Origin: Paenibacillus curdlanolyticus YK9
GTDB lineage: Bacteria > Bacillota > Bacilli > Paenibacillales > Paenibacillaceae
Reading direction: 5' to 3'
Length of the DNA: 64,000 nt
Assembly: GCF_000179615.1 (NCBI RefSeq)
Contig: NZ_AEDD01000012.1
Span: 62,001 to 126,000 of the forward strand
In this document: positions 1 to 7,856 of the stretch, piece after piece
Layout: every line of letters begins with the position of its first letter
Numbering within the stretch: the stretch's first letter is position 1
Notes under the pieces: generated by a model
The model's input: only the letters and a program-made list of their open reading frames with translations
Databases searched by the model: none
Told to the model about the DNA's origin: nothing
Translations under genes and position numbers: made by a program

Positions 1-115
1 TATGAGCGGGTAGGCTGCATAGCGGACAGGGCGATGGCGAGGGGCTTAACAGAGAAGCGAACTGATCTGCCGCTGTACGGCATTGGGTGATCAAATAACG
101 GAGTGGCCAGATCAT
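1..115 (-). CDS. comFC: ComFC-like competence/phosphoribosyltransferase protein, N-terminal fragment
   Basis: Only the first 38 codons are present; the gene runs off the left edge of the window. The ATG at 115 overlaps the comFA stop in an ATGA junction, which is the usual translational coupling of these genes. The fragment ends in C-P-L-C, which fits the N-terminal zinc-ribbon cysteines of ComFC proteins. In the family this domain precedes a phosphoribosyltransferase-like fold and the protein is needed for DNA uptake in transformation. Identity rests on position after comFA plus the Cys pair, since the diagnostic PRTase motif lies outside the window. Confidence 0.7.
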   Translation of the reverse strand, partial: MIWPLRYLITQCRTAADQFASLLSPSPSPCPLCSLPAH

Positions 116-2439
116 CGTAATCGTCCTCGTTTTGAGATCGGGCGGGTCGACTGTTGCTGAGAATGAGAAGCTTTAGGCGGCCTAGCGCGCTCAGCGCTTG
201 GCAGCAGGAATCCGCGAACGGATGCTTCTTTGTTCATGCTCGTAATTTGCTTGATCGCCCGGCGCTGAGGCTCGCTGCGATTGGACGCGCAAAAGTAGAC
301 TCGCCCTGCCGGATCATCCTTTGAACGGCCGGCTCTGCCGGACATTTGAACGAGCGATGCTTCGTCAAACAGCTTCCCGTCCGCATCGAGAATAAAGACG
401 TCGCTATTCGGCACAGTGACCCCTCTCTCCAAAATTGTCGTCGTCACAAGCATGCGAAGCTTGCGCTCGCGGAACATGACGACATGCTCGGAGCGCTCGG
501 CGTCCTGCGACGAGGTTGCGCCGATCGGCAAATTGGGCATTGCCCGCCGAAGCAGGGCAGCAAGCGGCTCGGCATGGCGAATCTGTTGAACGAAAATAAA
601 ACACTGCGCGCCGCGGTCGATTGACGCTTGCAGCTTGCGTCGCAGCAGGTCCGGGATGGATTGGCGAGCTAAAACTTGGGCAACCCTCGGCATTCGAAGG
701 TAGGCTGGAACCGGCAACGGATGCCGATGAAAACGTACCGGCACGCGGGCGTATTCGATTAACTGTTTACGAGCGGCTCGTTGTAAATGGGCTGGCGGCG
801 TAGCCGATAGTAAAATGGTGGCGCCGCCTGGCTTGCCCGCTTTAGATGCGGCGTAGTAAAGCAACGGGTCGCCGTGGAATGGAAATGCGTCAAGTTCGTC
901 CACCACAACGAGCTCGAACCGTTCATGAAGTCTGAACAGCTGGTGGGTCGTTGCCAGCGTAATCTGGCCATCTTCCCAGCGTTGATCGCTGCCCCCGTAA
1001 AGCGTCGCGACCGATGCTTCCGGAAAGGCCCGCCGAATGCGCGGATCCAGCTCCAGCACTACGTCCCGCCGAGGGGTGGCGATTAAGGCTCTTCCGCCCG
1101 TTGCGAGCGCTGCTTCGATAAGCGGAAAAATCATCTCGGTTTTGCCTGCGCCGGTTACGGCCCAGAGCAGGAAGGGCGCTGCGGGTTGGGATGGACTGTG
1201 CGCTGATGAAGGAGCCAATGCTATTGGAGGCAGGGATGGGGATTCTGCCGTGGTGGGCAGGTGCCCCGGCGGGGACGGGCAGGCAGACTGTGGGGGATGC
1301 GCGCGATTCGCGGTGGCCCACTGCGTTGCCGTGGCGGTCACTCGCCCCGGCAGCGACGGGCACGCAGGCTCTGGCGGGCGCGCACGGTCCGCGATGGGCC
1401 ACTGTACTGCCGCGGCGGGCACACGCCCCGGCAGGGACGGCCACGCCCCCGCTTCGCTGCGGGGCGCGTCTTGCGCCGCGGTGCCCGCGGCTGCCGCCAG
1501 CGCAGCCAGCCTCGGCCGCGCATAGCGCAACGCCGCCGAAGCGGCGGCGTGCTGCGCTGGGCTGAGCCCCCAGCGCGGGCTCGGCTCCGCCGAGGGCGCA
1601 GGCGCGGCTGCCGCCCTCGCCGCGGCAAACCCGGGCGCCGCCAGCCTGCCTGCGGAGGCGGCGCCGTGCGCGTCTGCGAGGCGGCTATCGCCTCCACCAA
1701 GGATCAGCAGCCCGCATTCGCGGCTGCGACCCATGGTGAGGCAGGCCTCGCAGTACGCGCACGCGGATGAACCGCACGCTGCGCATGCCGTGCGGTTCAT
1801 CCGCGCTTCGCCGCTGCCGCATCGCAGGCAGCGGCGGCGCCATGGGCGCCCGCGCCGAAGCGGCGCGGGAAGCAGCCGGCGCCACGGCGAAGCCGGGGGC
1901 GGCAGCGGCGCGACCGCGCTGCGCAGGCGCAGCAGGCCGCGAAGCGAGGCCAACTGGAGCGCAGGCGCTAGCGCGCTCCAGCCGCCTGCGGCGATTGCGA
2001 CGCAGGCGAGCTCGCTGCTAGCGGCAAGCAGCGCTAGCGCTTCGCCGGCAAGCGTTGCCCGCCCTTGAAGCCTTGCCGCTACAGCTTGAAGCACATGCTC
2101 AGGCACGGCGGCTGCCCCTCGCGTCTCGGTCAACTGCAGATCTACTCGCCGAAAAGCTCCGCCCTTGCAACTCCCCTTTTCATTAGCCAACAATGCTGCT
2201 TCGATGCAGCGCTGCATTAGCCGAAGCGACTCCCCCTGTTCCCGCTCGTCCCCCTCCCCCTCGTGCCAACGCGAAACGGCTTCTTCCGCAAGGCTAAGCG
2301 GTAGCTTGGCATCCCATCGCCACATCACTGCCTCCTCCCGCCATTCATGCTGCCAGAAAGCCATATCTGTCTGCAGTTCTAGCGTCCATGCCGCTTTCCA
2401 TTGATTTTGAATGCAAACCATGTATACATCCGCCTTCAT
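112..2439 (-). CDS. comFA: ComFA-type DNA helicase/translocase of competence, with large insert
   Basis: ComFA is a membrane-associated ATP-dependent helicase-like protein that helps bring single-stranded DNA into competent cells. Visible parts of this 775-residue protein: a long N-terminal region, a cysteine cluster (C204, C207, C219, C222, C227, C230, C233, C242) fitting the family zinc-binding site, a Q-motif-like L-S-P-A-Q near 292-296, Walker A A-V-T-G-A-G-K-T at 427-434, D-E-L-D at 514-517, S-A-T at 545-547, and a C-terminal helicase domain with Q-M-S-G-R-A-G-R. It is much longer than the roughly 460 residues of the Bacillus protein. Part of the excess is an Ala/Pro-rich stretch of about 110 residues (about 311-421) between Q motif and Walker A, coded by very GC-rich DNA. 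The start has a GGGGGAG site about 9 bases upstream. The gene is coupled to comFC. Confidence 0.92.
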   Translation of the reverse strand: MKADVYMVCIQNQWKAAWTLELQTDMAFWQHEWREEAVMWRWDAKLPLSLAEEAVSRWHEGEGDEREQGESLRLMQRCIEAALLANEKGSCKGGAFRRVDLQLTETRGAAAVPEHVLQAVAARLQGRATLAGEALALLAASSELACVAIAAGGWSALAPALQLASLRGLLRLRSAVAPLPPPASPWRRLLPAPLRRGRPWRRRCLRCGSGEARMNRTACAACGSSACAYCEACLTMGRSRECGLLILGGGDSRLADAHGAASAGRLAAPGFAAARAAAAPAPSAEPSPRWGLSPAQHAAASAALRYARPRLAALAAAAGTAAQDAPRSEAGAWPSLPGRVPAAAVQWPIADRARPPEPACPSLPGRVTATATQWATANRAHPPQSACPSPPGHLPTTAESPSLPPIALAPSSAHSPSQPAAPFLLWAVTGAGKTEMIFPLIEAALATGGRALIATPRRDVVLELDPRIRRAFPEASVATLYGGSDQRWEDGQITLATTHQLFRLHERFELVVVDELDAFPFHGDPLLYYAASKAGKPGGATILLSATPPAHLQRAARKQLIEYARVPVRFHRHPLPVPAYLRMPRVAQVLARQSIPDLLRRKLQASIDRGAQCFIFVQQIRHAEPLAALLRRAMPNLPIGATSSQDAERSEHVVMFRERKLRMLVTTTILERGVTVPNSDVFILDADGKLFDEASLVQMSGRAGRSKDDPAGRVYFCASNRSEPQRRAIKQITSMNKEASVRGFLLPSAERARPPKASHSQQQSTRPISKRGRLR
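1240..1437 (-). repeat. 81-bp tandem repeat coding for part of the ComFA insert
   Basis: Inside comFA, residues 335-361 and 362-388 are two 27-residue units of the form S-L-P-G-R-V-x5-Q-W-x2-A-x-R-A-x-P-P-x2-A-C-P. A degenerate partial third unit follows to about residue 400. The period is 81 bp, so the frame is kept. The surrounding DNA is strongly GC-rich and gives long spurious reading frames on both strands. Confidence 0.8.
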
Positions 2440-2526
2440 ATTCTCTTGCTCCCCCTTATTTACCCAGCCACTTCCTCGACATGATCAACTAATCCCCGCA
2501 CAGAGGTCCGTCTTTGCATGAACACA

Positions 2527-2569
2527 CAAAAAAAGCACACTCATCGCCTACTGGCGAAGGAGTGTGCTT
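2527..2569 (-). terminator. Rho-independent terminator after the GT2-like gene
   Basis: A long hairpin has outer arms aagcacact/agtgtgctt and an inner tcgcc/ggcga pair. On the minus strand it is followed by a run of eight T. It lies about 150 bases after the stop at 2722 and before the comFA start, so it separates the two genes. Confidence 0.85.
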
Positions 2570-2721
2570 CACGTCCTTAAACGCTATTTGCCTTACATTC
2601 ATCGTCATTCCGAATATCGGATGAGCTTACTTTCGCTCATTCCCATCCATTGTAAATCATTATCCAGCCAGCCGCAAGACGCATACAGACCGTTTGCTAA
2701 GCTGGCTGCCTTGAACAGCGA

Positions 2722-3192
2722 TCAGAATAACGGCAGCTTCGCCAAATCCTCCGGTCGGTTCAAATCGACAAAAACCGATTGATTGGTTCGCGCCAAACCG
2801 TCACCCGCTTCAGCAAACCTGCCATTTAGCCCTGCCTGCGTTCGAGCTGTTCCACGATCATAGCTGCTGGACCTCAGCTGTCGGCCGTGGTCAACATAGG
2901 CGTCATCCACGATATATTCCAAGCCTGAAGAAGCTAACCGTCCTGCTATCGCTACTGTCTCGTCAGACGAGCCGCAATCTACGATCGTAATGCGTACGTC
3001 CGTGCCCGAGCGGGAAGAAAACCAATGAATGGAGCGGATAAACCATTCCATTCGCGGCGCATCGTTGCGCGCGAAGAGCACATAGTGCCTGCTTTCAGCC
3101 TTATTCCTTCGACTGGCATAGTAACGGATTAGGTGTACCGACAACGCCGCAAGCACGTAGCTGCCGAGTACAAGCGCGAGCAATGAAATCAT
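2722..3192 (-). CDS. Small membrane-anchored protein with GT2-like motif, function unknown
   Basis: This 156-residue protein begins with one hydrophobic segment (about residues 2-21). A short domain with V-D-C-G-S-S-D-E-T at 71-79 follows. That motif resembles the nucleotide-sugar-binding D-x-G-S-x-D-x-T loop of family 2 glycosyltransferases, but the domain is far too short for a full enzyme and no acceptor-site half is visible. The ATG at 3192 was chosen because AAGGAGGT lies 7 bases upstream; an earlier in-frame start at 3237 lacks such a site. It stands alone between a terminator and a 630-base gap. A catalytic role is unproven; it may be a degenerate or regulatory glycosyltransferase-like protein. 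Confidence 0.65.
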   Translation of the reverse strand: MISLLALVLGSYVLAALSVHLIRYYASRRNKAESRHYVLFARNDAPRMEWFIRSIHWFSSRSGTDVRITIVDCGSSDETVAIAGRLASSGLEYIVDDAYVDHGRQLRSSSYDRGTARTQAGLNGRFAEAGDGLARTNQSVFVDLNRPEDLAKLPLF

Positions 3193-3824
3193 CTCGGCCA
3201 CCTCCTTATGCGACACTATATGCGGCGCGCCGCCCATCGGTTACGGGCGAAGAGGACAACAAACTACGGTTAACGGCTTACACGATGGCACTATTCTTCT
3301 GTTCTTGCTTCGCTGCCCTGTCATTCGCATTCGTGTCCACCTGCAGTTCACAAGCACCTTCTCGCAACGCAGCTCACACAGTACAATAAGCTTAATGCTC
3401 ATTGCACACTGTACAATGAAATGATCAGAACGAGACAACAATAGATGTCCCCGTTGCAGTATGTGCAAGGAAATCGCCCTCCCCGCACCCAATCAGCGGT
3501 TAAACCGTCAAATCGTCTGATTTCTCATTGTACCATCTGCAACAGTCCGCCCATCTGAACCATTTAAAGCTTCCGGCGTTGTATAAACTACAATGACGCC
3601 CAACGACGCCAAGCTATAGAAGCACGCCCTCAGTCTCTCCTCTGCTCCGTTAACTCGGCCAATCCTGCTTCGCTTTCACCTTTAGCCGCAGTGCTGCCGA
3701 CGATGCTGTGCTCTCTACTTGTTCTCCCACTGCCGGCAATACTAGCGCTCCTCTGCTTGCTCTCCCGCTGCCGCCATTCTAACGCACCCCAGCCTGCTCT
3801 CCCGCTTACGGCTACTGCTTTAAG
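3193..3824. other. Intergenic region of about 630 bases with degenerate repeats
   Basis: No convincing gene is visible on either strand. The part at about 3719-3820 holds an imperfect tandem repeat of roughly 38 bp (about 2.6 copies) with the shared core ctctcccgctgccg. The rest should contain the promoter of the GT2-like gene (nearer 3200) and the 3' untranslated end of the sigma operon (nearer 3824), but I find no clear hexamers or terminator. Confidence 0.5.
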
Positions 3825-4577
3825 CTACTGCCGCTTCGTCCGCGACCACCCTTGAGGCAGCTTTCCATCAGCGAGCGTCACGTTATTATTGCCCGTATCC
3901 AGCTCCACTGGCATCTGCTGAGGCAACACGACGGTCGCGTTGCATCGCGCGCTCGTATCGTTGAACCCGCGGCCTTCGGCAGGCTTATGCAGGCTAATAT
4001 ACATCGTTCCGCCTACCGTACGCGCACGCGCCATTTCAATCGCTGCTGGCTCCTTTCCTCCGCTTGAAACGGCAATGCGACAATCGCCAAAAGCGGCTGC
4101 TCTAGAAGCAGCCCCATCGACTGAAGGCGCGGCATCGACGCGAATCGAACCGCCAAGCCACTCGTCTGCCTGCAGAACGATCCGCTTCACCGATGATTCT
4201 AGCTCTTGCTCAACCGGCGCGATGGAAACCGTGCGATATTCCGAATCTAACGATTGCTTCATTTCATCCAGTATGCCTGTCGACTGTGCAGCAGCGAGAA
4301 ACAAGCATAATCCGCCTACGAGCGATAAAGCGACGATACTGAACAAGTCATAACGAATAATCGGGCTTTGCTCTTTACTCATTGCCAAATGAATGATAAT
4401 TTCAATACCCAGCACGATGGCAAGCAGCGGCCACCATAACCATATATGATCGATCCAGCCCGAGGTTCCGTTGAACTGAGCGGCGCCCAAGAGGGCCCCC
4501 GTCATAATAAGCGCTATGCCCATCGACCATGTTCCCACACGCCATTGCTTGACAGGCGGATTCGCCGGATTAGCCAC
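3825..4577 (-). CDS. Three-TM membrane protein, last gene of the sigma-factor unit
   Basis: The function is not recognised. The 250-residue protein has three likely membrane segments (about residues 17-35, 45-65 and 76-98) and then a soluble tail of about 150 residues. The membrane part resembles the N-terminal region of LiaF-like envelope-stress proteins and the tail could be a beta-rich domain, but the similarity is weak. The GTG start at 4577 has GAGGAGG 9 bases upstream and overlaps the stop of the preceding gene by 8 bases, so translation is coupled. Its place behind a sigma factor and anti-sigma factor suggests a role in envelope sensing or stress response. Confidence 0.7.
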   Translation of the reverse strand: MANPANPPVKQWRVGTWSMGIALIMTGALLGAAQFNGTSGWIDHIWLWWPLLAIVLGIEIIIHLAMSKEQSPIIRYDLFSIVALSLVGGLCLFLAAAQSTGILDEMKQSLDSEYRTVSIAPVEQELESSVKRIVLQADEWLGGSIRVDAAPSVDGAASRAAAFGDCRIAVSSGGKEPAAIEMARARTVGGTMYISLHKPAEGRGFNDTSARCNATVVLPQQMPVELDTGNNNVTLADGKLPQGWSRTKRQ

Positions 4578-5772
4578 GATCAGCCGCCTCCTCGCCGCGC
4601 TTGCCGCCAAGCAGCAGCTTTACGCCCCCGATCACGAAGGCCAATGCAACCGCACCTGTTTGGACATACCGCTTAATTTCATAGGTAAGCTGAAAATCGC
4701 CATAATACCGTTGGATTAGATCCAATCCGATTTGATCGAATACATAATATCCGCCCAGCAGCAGCAGGCCGATACCAACCCAGCGCTGGCGATTCACGAG
4801 CCATTCAACGATCGGACGATCCTCCATCGCCGCATTCCCTCTCTCCTCGCTTCGCGATACATGCTGGAGCGCATCAAACAGCGAGTAGCACCAGATCAAC
4901 GGCAAGAAAACGAGGAACAGCGACAGCCGAAGCGTATCTAGCAGGTAGAAAGCGATAAAGAACCCAGCCATCAGTTGAAACCCTCTCCGCTGCAGCCCCA
5001 GATACATGTGGCCGGCACCCGGCAAAATCGATAGTAAAATCGCTACCCAACGGCTGCGTTTGCCGCTTTCCCTATGGCTTTCAAAATCCTCCAGCACTGA
5101 CCGATCGACCAGCGTCTCGCCCGCTTGTTTGCGGCCTACCATCCGCACCGCATCGAACATGCTGTACACCCAGATAATCGGCAATGCCCCGAGAAAAACG
5201 AGGAAGCCTGGCTGATTCGACAGCATGCTGACGAATACGATCATCATAAATAAGCCGAAGAATCCTACCATGAAGGTAATGCCTCGCTGCAGCAAGCCGA
5301 GCTGCAAATGCCCAAGGCCCGGTACGAACGATAAGAGAATCGTATAGAAGCGCTCGTTCGTCTGCTGAGCCTTCACTTGGCTGGCTAGGCCTTGCCCATT
5401 ATAAAAATCTTGCGTCCCCGCTTCCGCAAACCGCGGCTGTATCTCTCCTTGCCCCAGCGCGCTTTCAAAGCCTGCATGGGATGCAGCTTGAAACCCTTGT
5501 GCCATGCTATAGCCCGATGAAGCACCCTGCGTACGCGAATAGCGCAGCAGCCCAACGACCAAATCGATCATCTGGATTACCCAGATGAAAAAAGCGATGA
5601 CGATCCCCACAACAAGCGGATCAACCGCTTCAGCCATGATGGCCGCCATAAACAGCAGCGCCAAAATTCCAACAATAAGCACGGGATACACAACAGCCCG
5701 TGCTTTGCGCCCAATCAAATAATGTCCGACTCCCGGGATAAAGCCCAGCAGTAAAATCGCAACTGGATTCAC
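4570..5772 (-). CDS. Polytopic membrane protein with three TM2-like repeats
   Basis: This 400-residue protein contains three copies of a TM2-like unit. Each begins with a hydrophobic stretch carrying P-G-x-G-H-x2-x-G (near residues 14, 152 and 252) and ends with I-W-x3-x-x-D (I-W-V-I-Q-M-I-D, I-W-V-Y-S-M-F-D and I-W-C-Y-S-L-F-D). Two further membrane segments sit at the C terminus. TM2 domains are usually single-copy units of two helices; three in one chain is unusual. The start is GTG at 5772 after GGGGAG, 3 bases behind the anti-sigma stop. The function is unknown; context suggests a target or partner of the sigma/anti-sigma pair. Confidence 0.8.
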   Translation of the reverse strand: MNPVAILLLGFIPGVGHYLIGRKARAVVYPVLIVGILALLFMAAIMAEAVDPLVVGIVIAFFIWVIQMIDLVVGLLRYSRTQGASSGYSMAQGFQAASHAGFESALGQGEIQPRFAEAGTQDFYNGQGLASQVKAQQTNERFYTILLSFVPGLGHLQLGLLQRGITFMVGFFGLFMMIVFVSMLSNQPGFLVFLGALPIIWVYSMFDAVRMVGRKQAGETLVDRSVLEDFESHRESGKRSRWVAILLSILPGAGHMYLGLQRRGFQLMAGFFIAFYLLDTLRLSLFLVFLPLIWCYSLFDALQHVSRSEERGNAAMEDRPIVEWLVNRQRWVGIGLLLLGGYYVFDQIGLDLIQRYYGDFQLTYEIKRYVQTGAVALAFVIGGVKLLLGGKRGEEAADRG

Positions 5773-5775
5773 GAT

Positions 5776-6405
5776 TTAATTCTCCCCTCGATTTTGATGA
5801 TGCTCGCCGCCTGCAGCCCTGTCCGTCCATTCATCCAGCAGGCCAACCGTCCGTTTCATAACACGCTCGACATAAGATGCCTTGCCCGCTTCAAGCCCCT
5901 CTGCGCCTGATACCGCGGCCTCCTCCATTGTTGGCGGCGAAGGCGGCTGGGCATGGACCCCTTTAAGAACTCCGGTAGACATCAGCGCAAAGGTGATACA
6001 GACAGCAGCCGCATAATGAACCATTGTTCGTCGGCGGTCCCTGCGATAGCGCTGGCTCTCGCTGCCCCGACGCGATTTGGCTTGGCCAGCAAGTTTCGTT
6101 ATGCTCGTCGTCGTAAACAACCCGTCCTTCGCATCTTGCTGCTCATACTCGCTTGTTAGGTAGCCAGCCGCTTGACCGTAATCAGGCAGCTCAGCAACTC
6201 CCGCCATAATCTCATCCGTCAGCGCGATCGCCGTCTCCTCCGAGAGGGACGGCATGGGCATAACTTGCTGTGCCTCGGCCATCGCTGCCATCCATCGTTC
6301 CAAGCAAGCATCGCATTCGTATAAATGCGCTTCTGCCTGCTCCCGCTCCATGTCCGTCAATGCGCCCTGAAAATAATCCTTCCATTGCTGCATGCTCCAA
6401 TGCAT
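5776..6405 (-). CDS. Anti-sigma factor with zinc-finger (zf-HC2) domain
   Basis: The protein has 209 residues. The N-terminal part carries H27-x3-C31-x2-C34, the zinc-binding pattern of anti-sigma domains that hold an ECF sigma factor at the membrane. A single membrane segment follows at about residues 130-150, with a short C-terminal extracytoplasmic tail of about 55 residues. The ATG at 6405 overlaps the sigma stop by one base (TAATG) and has AGAAGGGGG upstream. Overlap with the sigma gene supports a cognate pair. The signal that releases the sigma factor cannot be read from the sequence. Confidence 0.88.
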   Translation of the reverse strand: MHWSMQQWKDYFQGALTDMEREQAEAHLYECDACLERWMAAMAEAQQVMPMPSLSEETAIALTDEIMAGVAELPDYGQAAGYLTSEYEQQDAKDGLFTTTSITKLAGQAKSRRGSESQRYRRDRRRTMVHYAAAVCITFALMSTGVLKGVHAQPPSPPTMEEAAVSGAEGLEAGKASYVERVMKRTVGLLDEWTDRAAGGEHHQNRGEN

Positions 6406-6959
6406 TAGGTACCGTCCCCCTTCTCCCATTGCGACCGCAGCCACTGTCTCGCCCGGTACAGCCTTGATTCAATCGACTTGAGTTCAACCTTCTCTTGTAC
6501 AGCGATCTCGCGTTGGCTGCATTCATCCATGTAATAAGCCTTCACAACCCGCATTTGACCTGCCGGCATGGCTTCGAGCAGTCCGTTCAGCTGCGACTTG
6601 CTTTCTTTACGCAGCCAAGTTTCCTCAGGGCTAATGCCAATGCTTCCCGCGTTGTGCAGCTGCTCGTCCTTCGCAGCTTGCTCCGTTACCTCCAGACGCC
6701 TCCGTTCTCGGCGCTGGGCATCAATAGCGGCATTGACGACAATTCTTGTCATCCATGTCTTCAGCCCATCCAAACGGCAAGTCGGGAGAGAGAGATAGAT
6801 GCGCAGCAACGCCTCCTGCATCACATCCTCAGCCTGCTGCGCATCCCGCAGGACGGCATAGGCAGCCGCGTACATCGATTGACGGTGGCGTTCCACTAGC
6901 ACACGGAACCATTCCTTTTCCCCGCTGAGCACCTTCTGAACAATATCCTCGTCGCGAAT
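6405..6959 (-). CDS. ECF-type RNA polymerase sigma factor, probable ATT start
   Basis: The protein has region 2 (A-x-D-V-M-Q-E-A-L-L-R-I-Y, then W-M-T-R-I-V-V-N-A-A-I-D) and region 4 (M-R-V-V-K-A-Y-Y-M-D-E-C-S-Q-R-E-I-A, ending in R-L-Y-R-A-R). With a start at 6959 it has 184 residues, a usual ECF length, and begins I-R-D-E-D-I-V-Q-K-V-L. No ATG, GTG or TTG lies at that place: the codon is ATT, 6 bases behind a GGGGGG-containing site. Upstream in-frame alternatives are a TTG near 7022 without a good site, or a start at 7136, and both add a tail unlike the family. It is followed by its anti-sigma factor, with which it overlaps. Confidence 0.82.
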   Translation of the reverse strand: MRDEDIVQKVLSGEKEWFRVLVERHRQSMYAAAYAVLRDAQQAEDVMQEALLRIYLSLPTCRLDGLKTWMTRIVVNAAIDAQRRERRRLEVTEQAAKDEQLHNAGSIGISPEETWLRKESKSQLNGLLEAMPAGQMRVVKAYYMDECSQREIAVQEKVELKSIESRLYRARQWLRSQWEKGDGT

Positions 6960-7047
6960 CTCTCTCCCCCCTTTCCCTATGTAATAGACGAACGAGAGGG
7001 GCGAACCCCTGCATCCCGCCAAAAAATAATTTCTGCCCCCATAAACG

Positions 7048-7088
7048 CAACAAAGCCGCCTTTGGACAGGTTCGCCCAAAAACGGCTT
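7048..7088 (-). terminator. Probable terminator after degU
   Basis: Arms aagccg/cggctt enclose a second pairing tttgg/ccaaa. On the minus strand the hairpin is followed by TTTGTTG, a weak U-tract. It lies just after the degU stop at 7121 and before the sigma gene, so it may attenuate rather than fully stop transcription from degU into the sigma unit. Confidence 0.5.
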
Positions 7089-7120
7089 CGGATGATGAGA
7101 AATAAGAATGCCTGAATGAA

Positions 7121-7855
7121 TTATAGCGTTACCCAACCGAACTTGATTGAATGGATAACCGCTTGCGTGCGATCGTCAACTTCCATTTTTTGAAGAATGC
7201 TGCTGACGTGATTCTTAACTGTTTTCTCGCTAATAAACAGGAACTCGCCGATCGTCTTATTGCTTTTGCCTTCTGCCATGAGACGCAGCACTTCCGCTTC
7301 GCGGCGGGTCAGTGGATTGTCCTCTCCCGCAACGAACTTCACGCCGGTCTCCTTGCCCGCTGCAGCGCCCGATACCGCTCCCATCTCGTCGAGATAGGTC
7401 ATGCGGCGGAGCTGGTTAATCAGCTTGCCTGTCACTTTGGGGTGTATGTAGGAATGCCCCGTCATGACCGAACGAATGGCGTTGATTAGAGCTTCAGCTT
7501 CCATGTCCTTGAGCAGATAGCCCGTCGCCCCTTTGCGGAGCGTTTCGAACACATAACTCTCATCATCATGTATCGATAAAATAATAACTTTTATTTCGGG
7601 GAACATGTCGCGCAGACGCTCGGTTGCAACGACACCGTTCTCGATTGGCATATTAATATCCATCAACACGATTTCCGGCTGTGTATGATTGCAAAATTCA
7701 AGCACTTGAATTCCGTTATGGCATTCTCCGATAACTTCCAAATCGTCTTCCATATTCAGAATCCGCTTCAAGCCTTCACGGAAAAGCTGATGATCGTCCG
7801 CAATAAGAAGTTTAATTCGTCTCTTATCGACCGTTGTTTTTACATCCATCGTCAT
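7121..7855 (-). CDS. degU: Response regulator DegU (NarL/FixJ family)
   Basis: The 244-residue protein has an N-terminal receiver domain with acidic pair D20-D21, phospho-acceptor D66 in M-D-I-N-M-P and a K in L-L-K-D. It ends in a LuxR-type helix-turn-helix domain (L-T-R-R-E-A-E-V-L through S-E-K-T-V-K-N-H-V). DegU controls exoenzymes, competence, motility and biofilm in Bacillus and relatives. The ATG at 7855 lies one base after the degS stop with AAGGAG upstream, so the two are translated from one message. DegU is a plausible regulator of the surface and competence genes in this window, but I cannot identify its binding sites. Confidence 0.96.
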   Translation of the reverse strand: MTMDVKTTVDKRRIKLLIADDHQLFREGLKRILNMEDDLEVIGECHNGIQVLEFCNHTQPEIVLMDINMPIENGVVATERLRDMFPEIKVIILSIHDDESYVFETLRKGATGYLLKDMEAEALINAIRSVMTGHSYIHPKVTGKLINQLRRMTYLDEMGAVSGAAAGKETGVKFVAGEDNPLTRREAEVLRLMAEGKSNKTIGEFLFISEKTVKNHVSSILQKMEVDDRTQAVIHSIKFGWVTL

Positions 7856-7856
7856 G

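Noticed and set aside
1037-2068. Several long plus-strand and alternative-frame reading frames over the comFA gene
   Set aside because: They lie in very GC-rich, Ala/Pro/Arg-coding DNA where stops are scarce in all frames, have no good ribosome binding sites and no family resemblance.
2564-2782. Plus-strand reading frame after the terminator at 2527-2569
   Set aside because: It overlaps the end of the GT2-like gene on the other strand and has no usable binding site.
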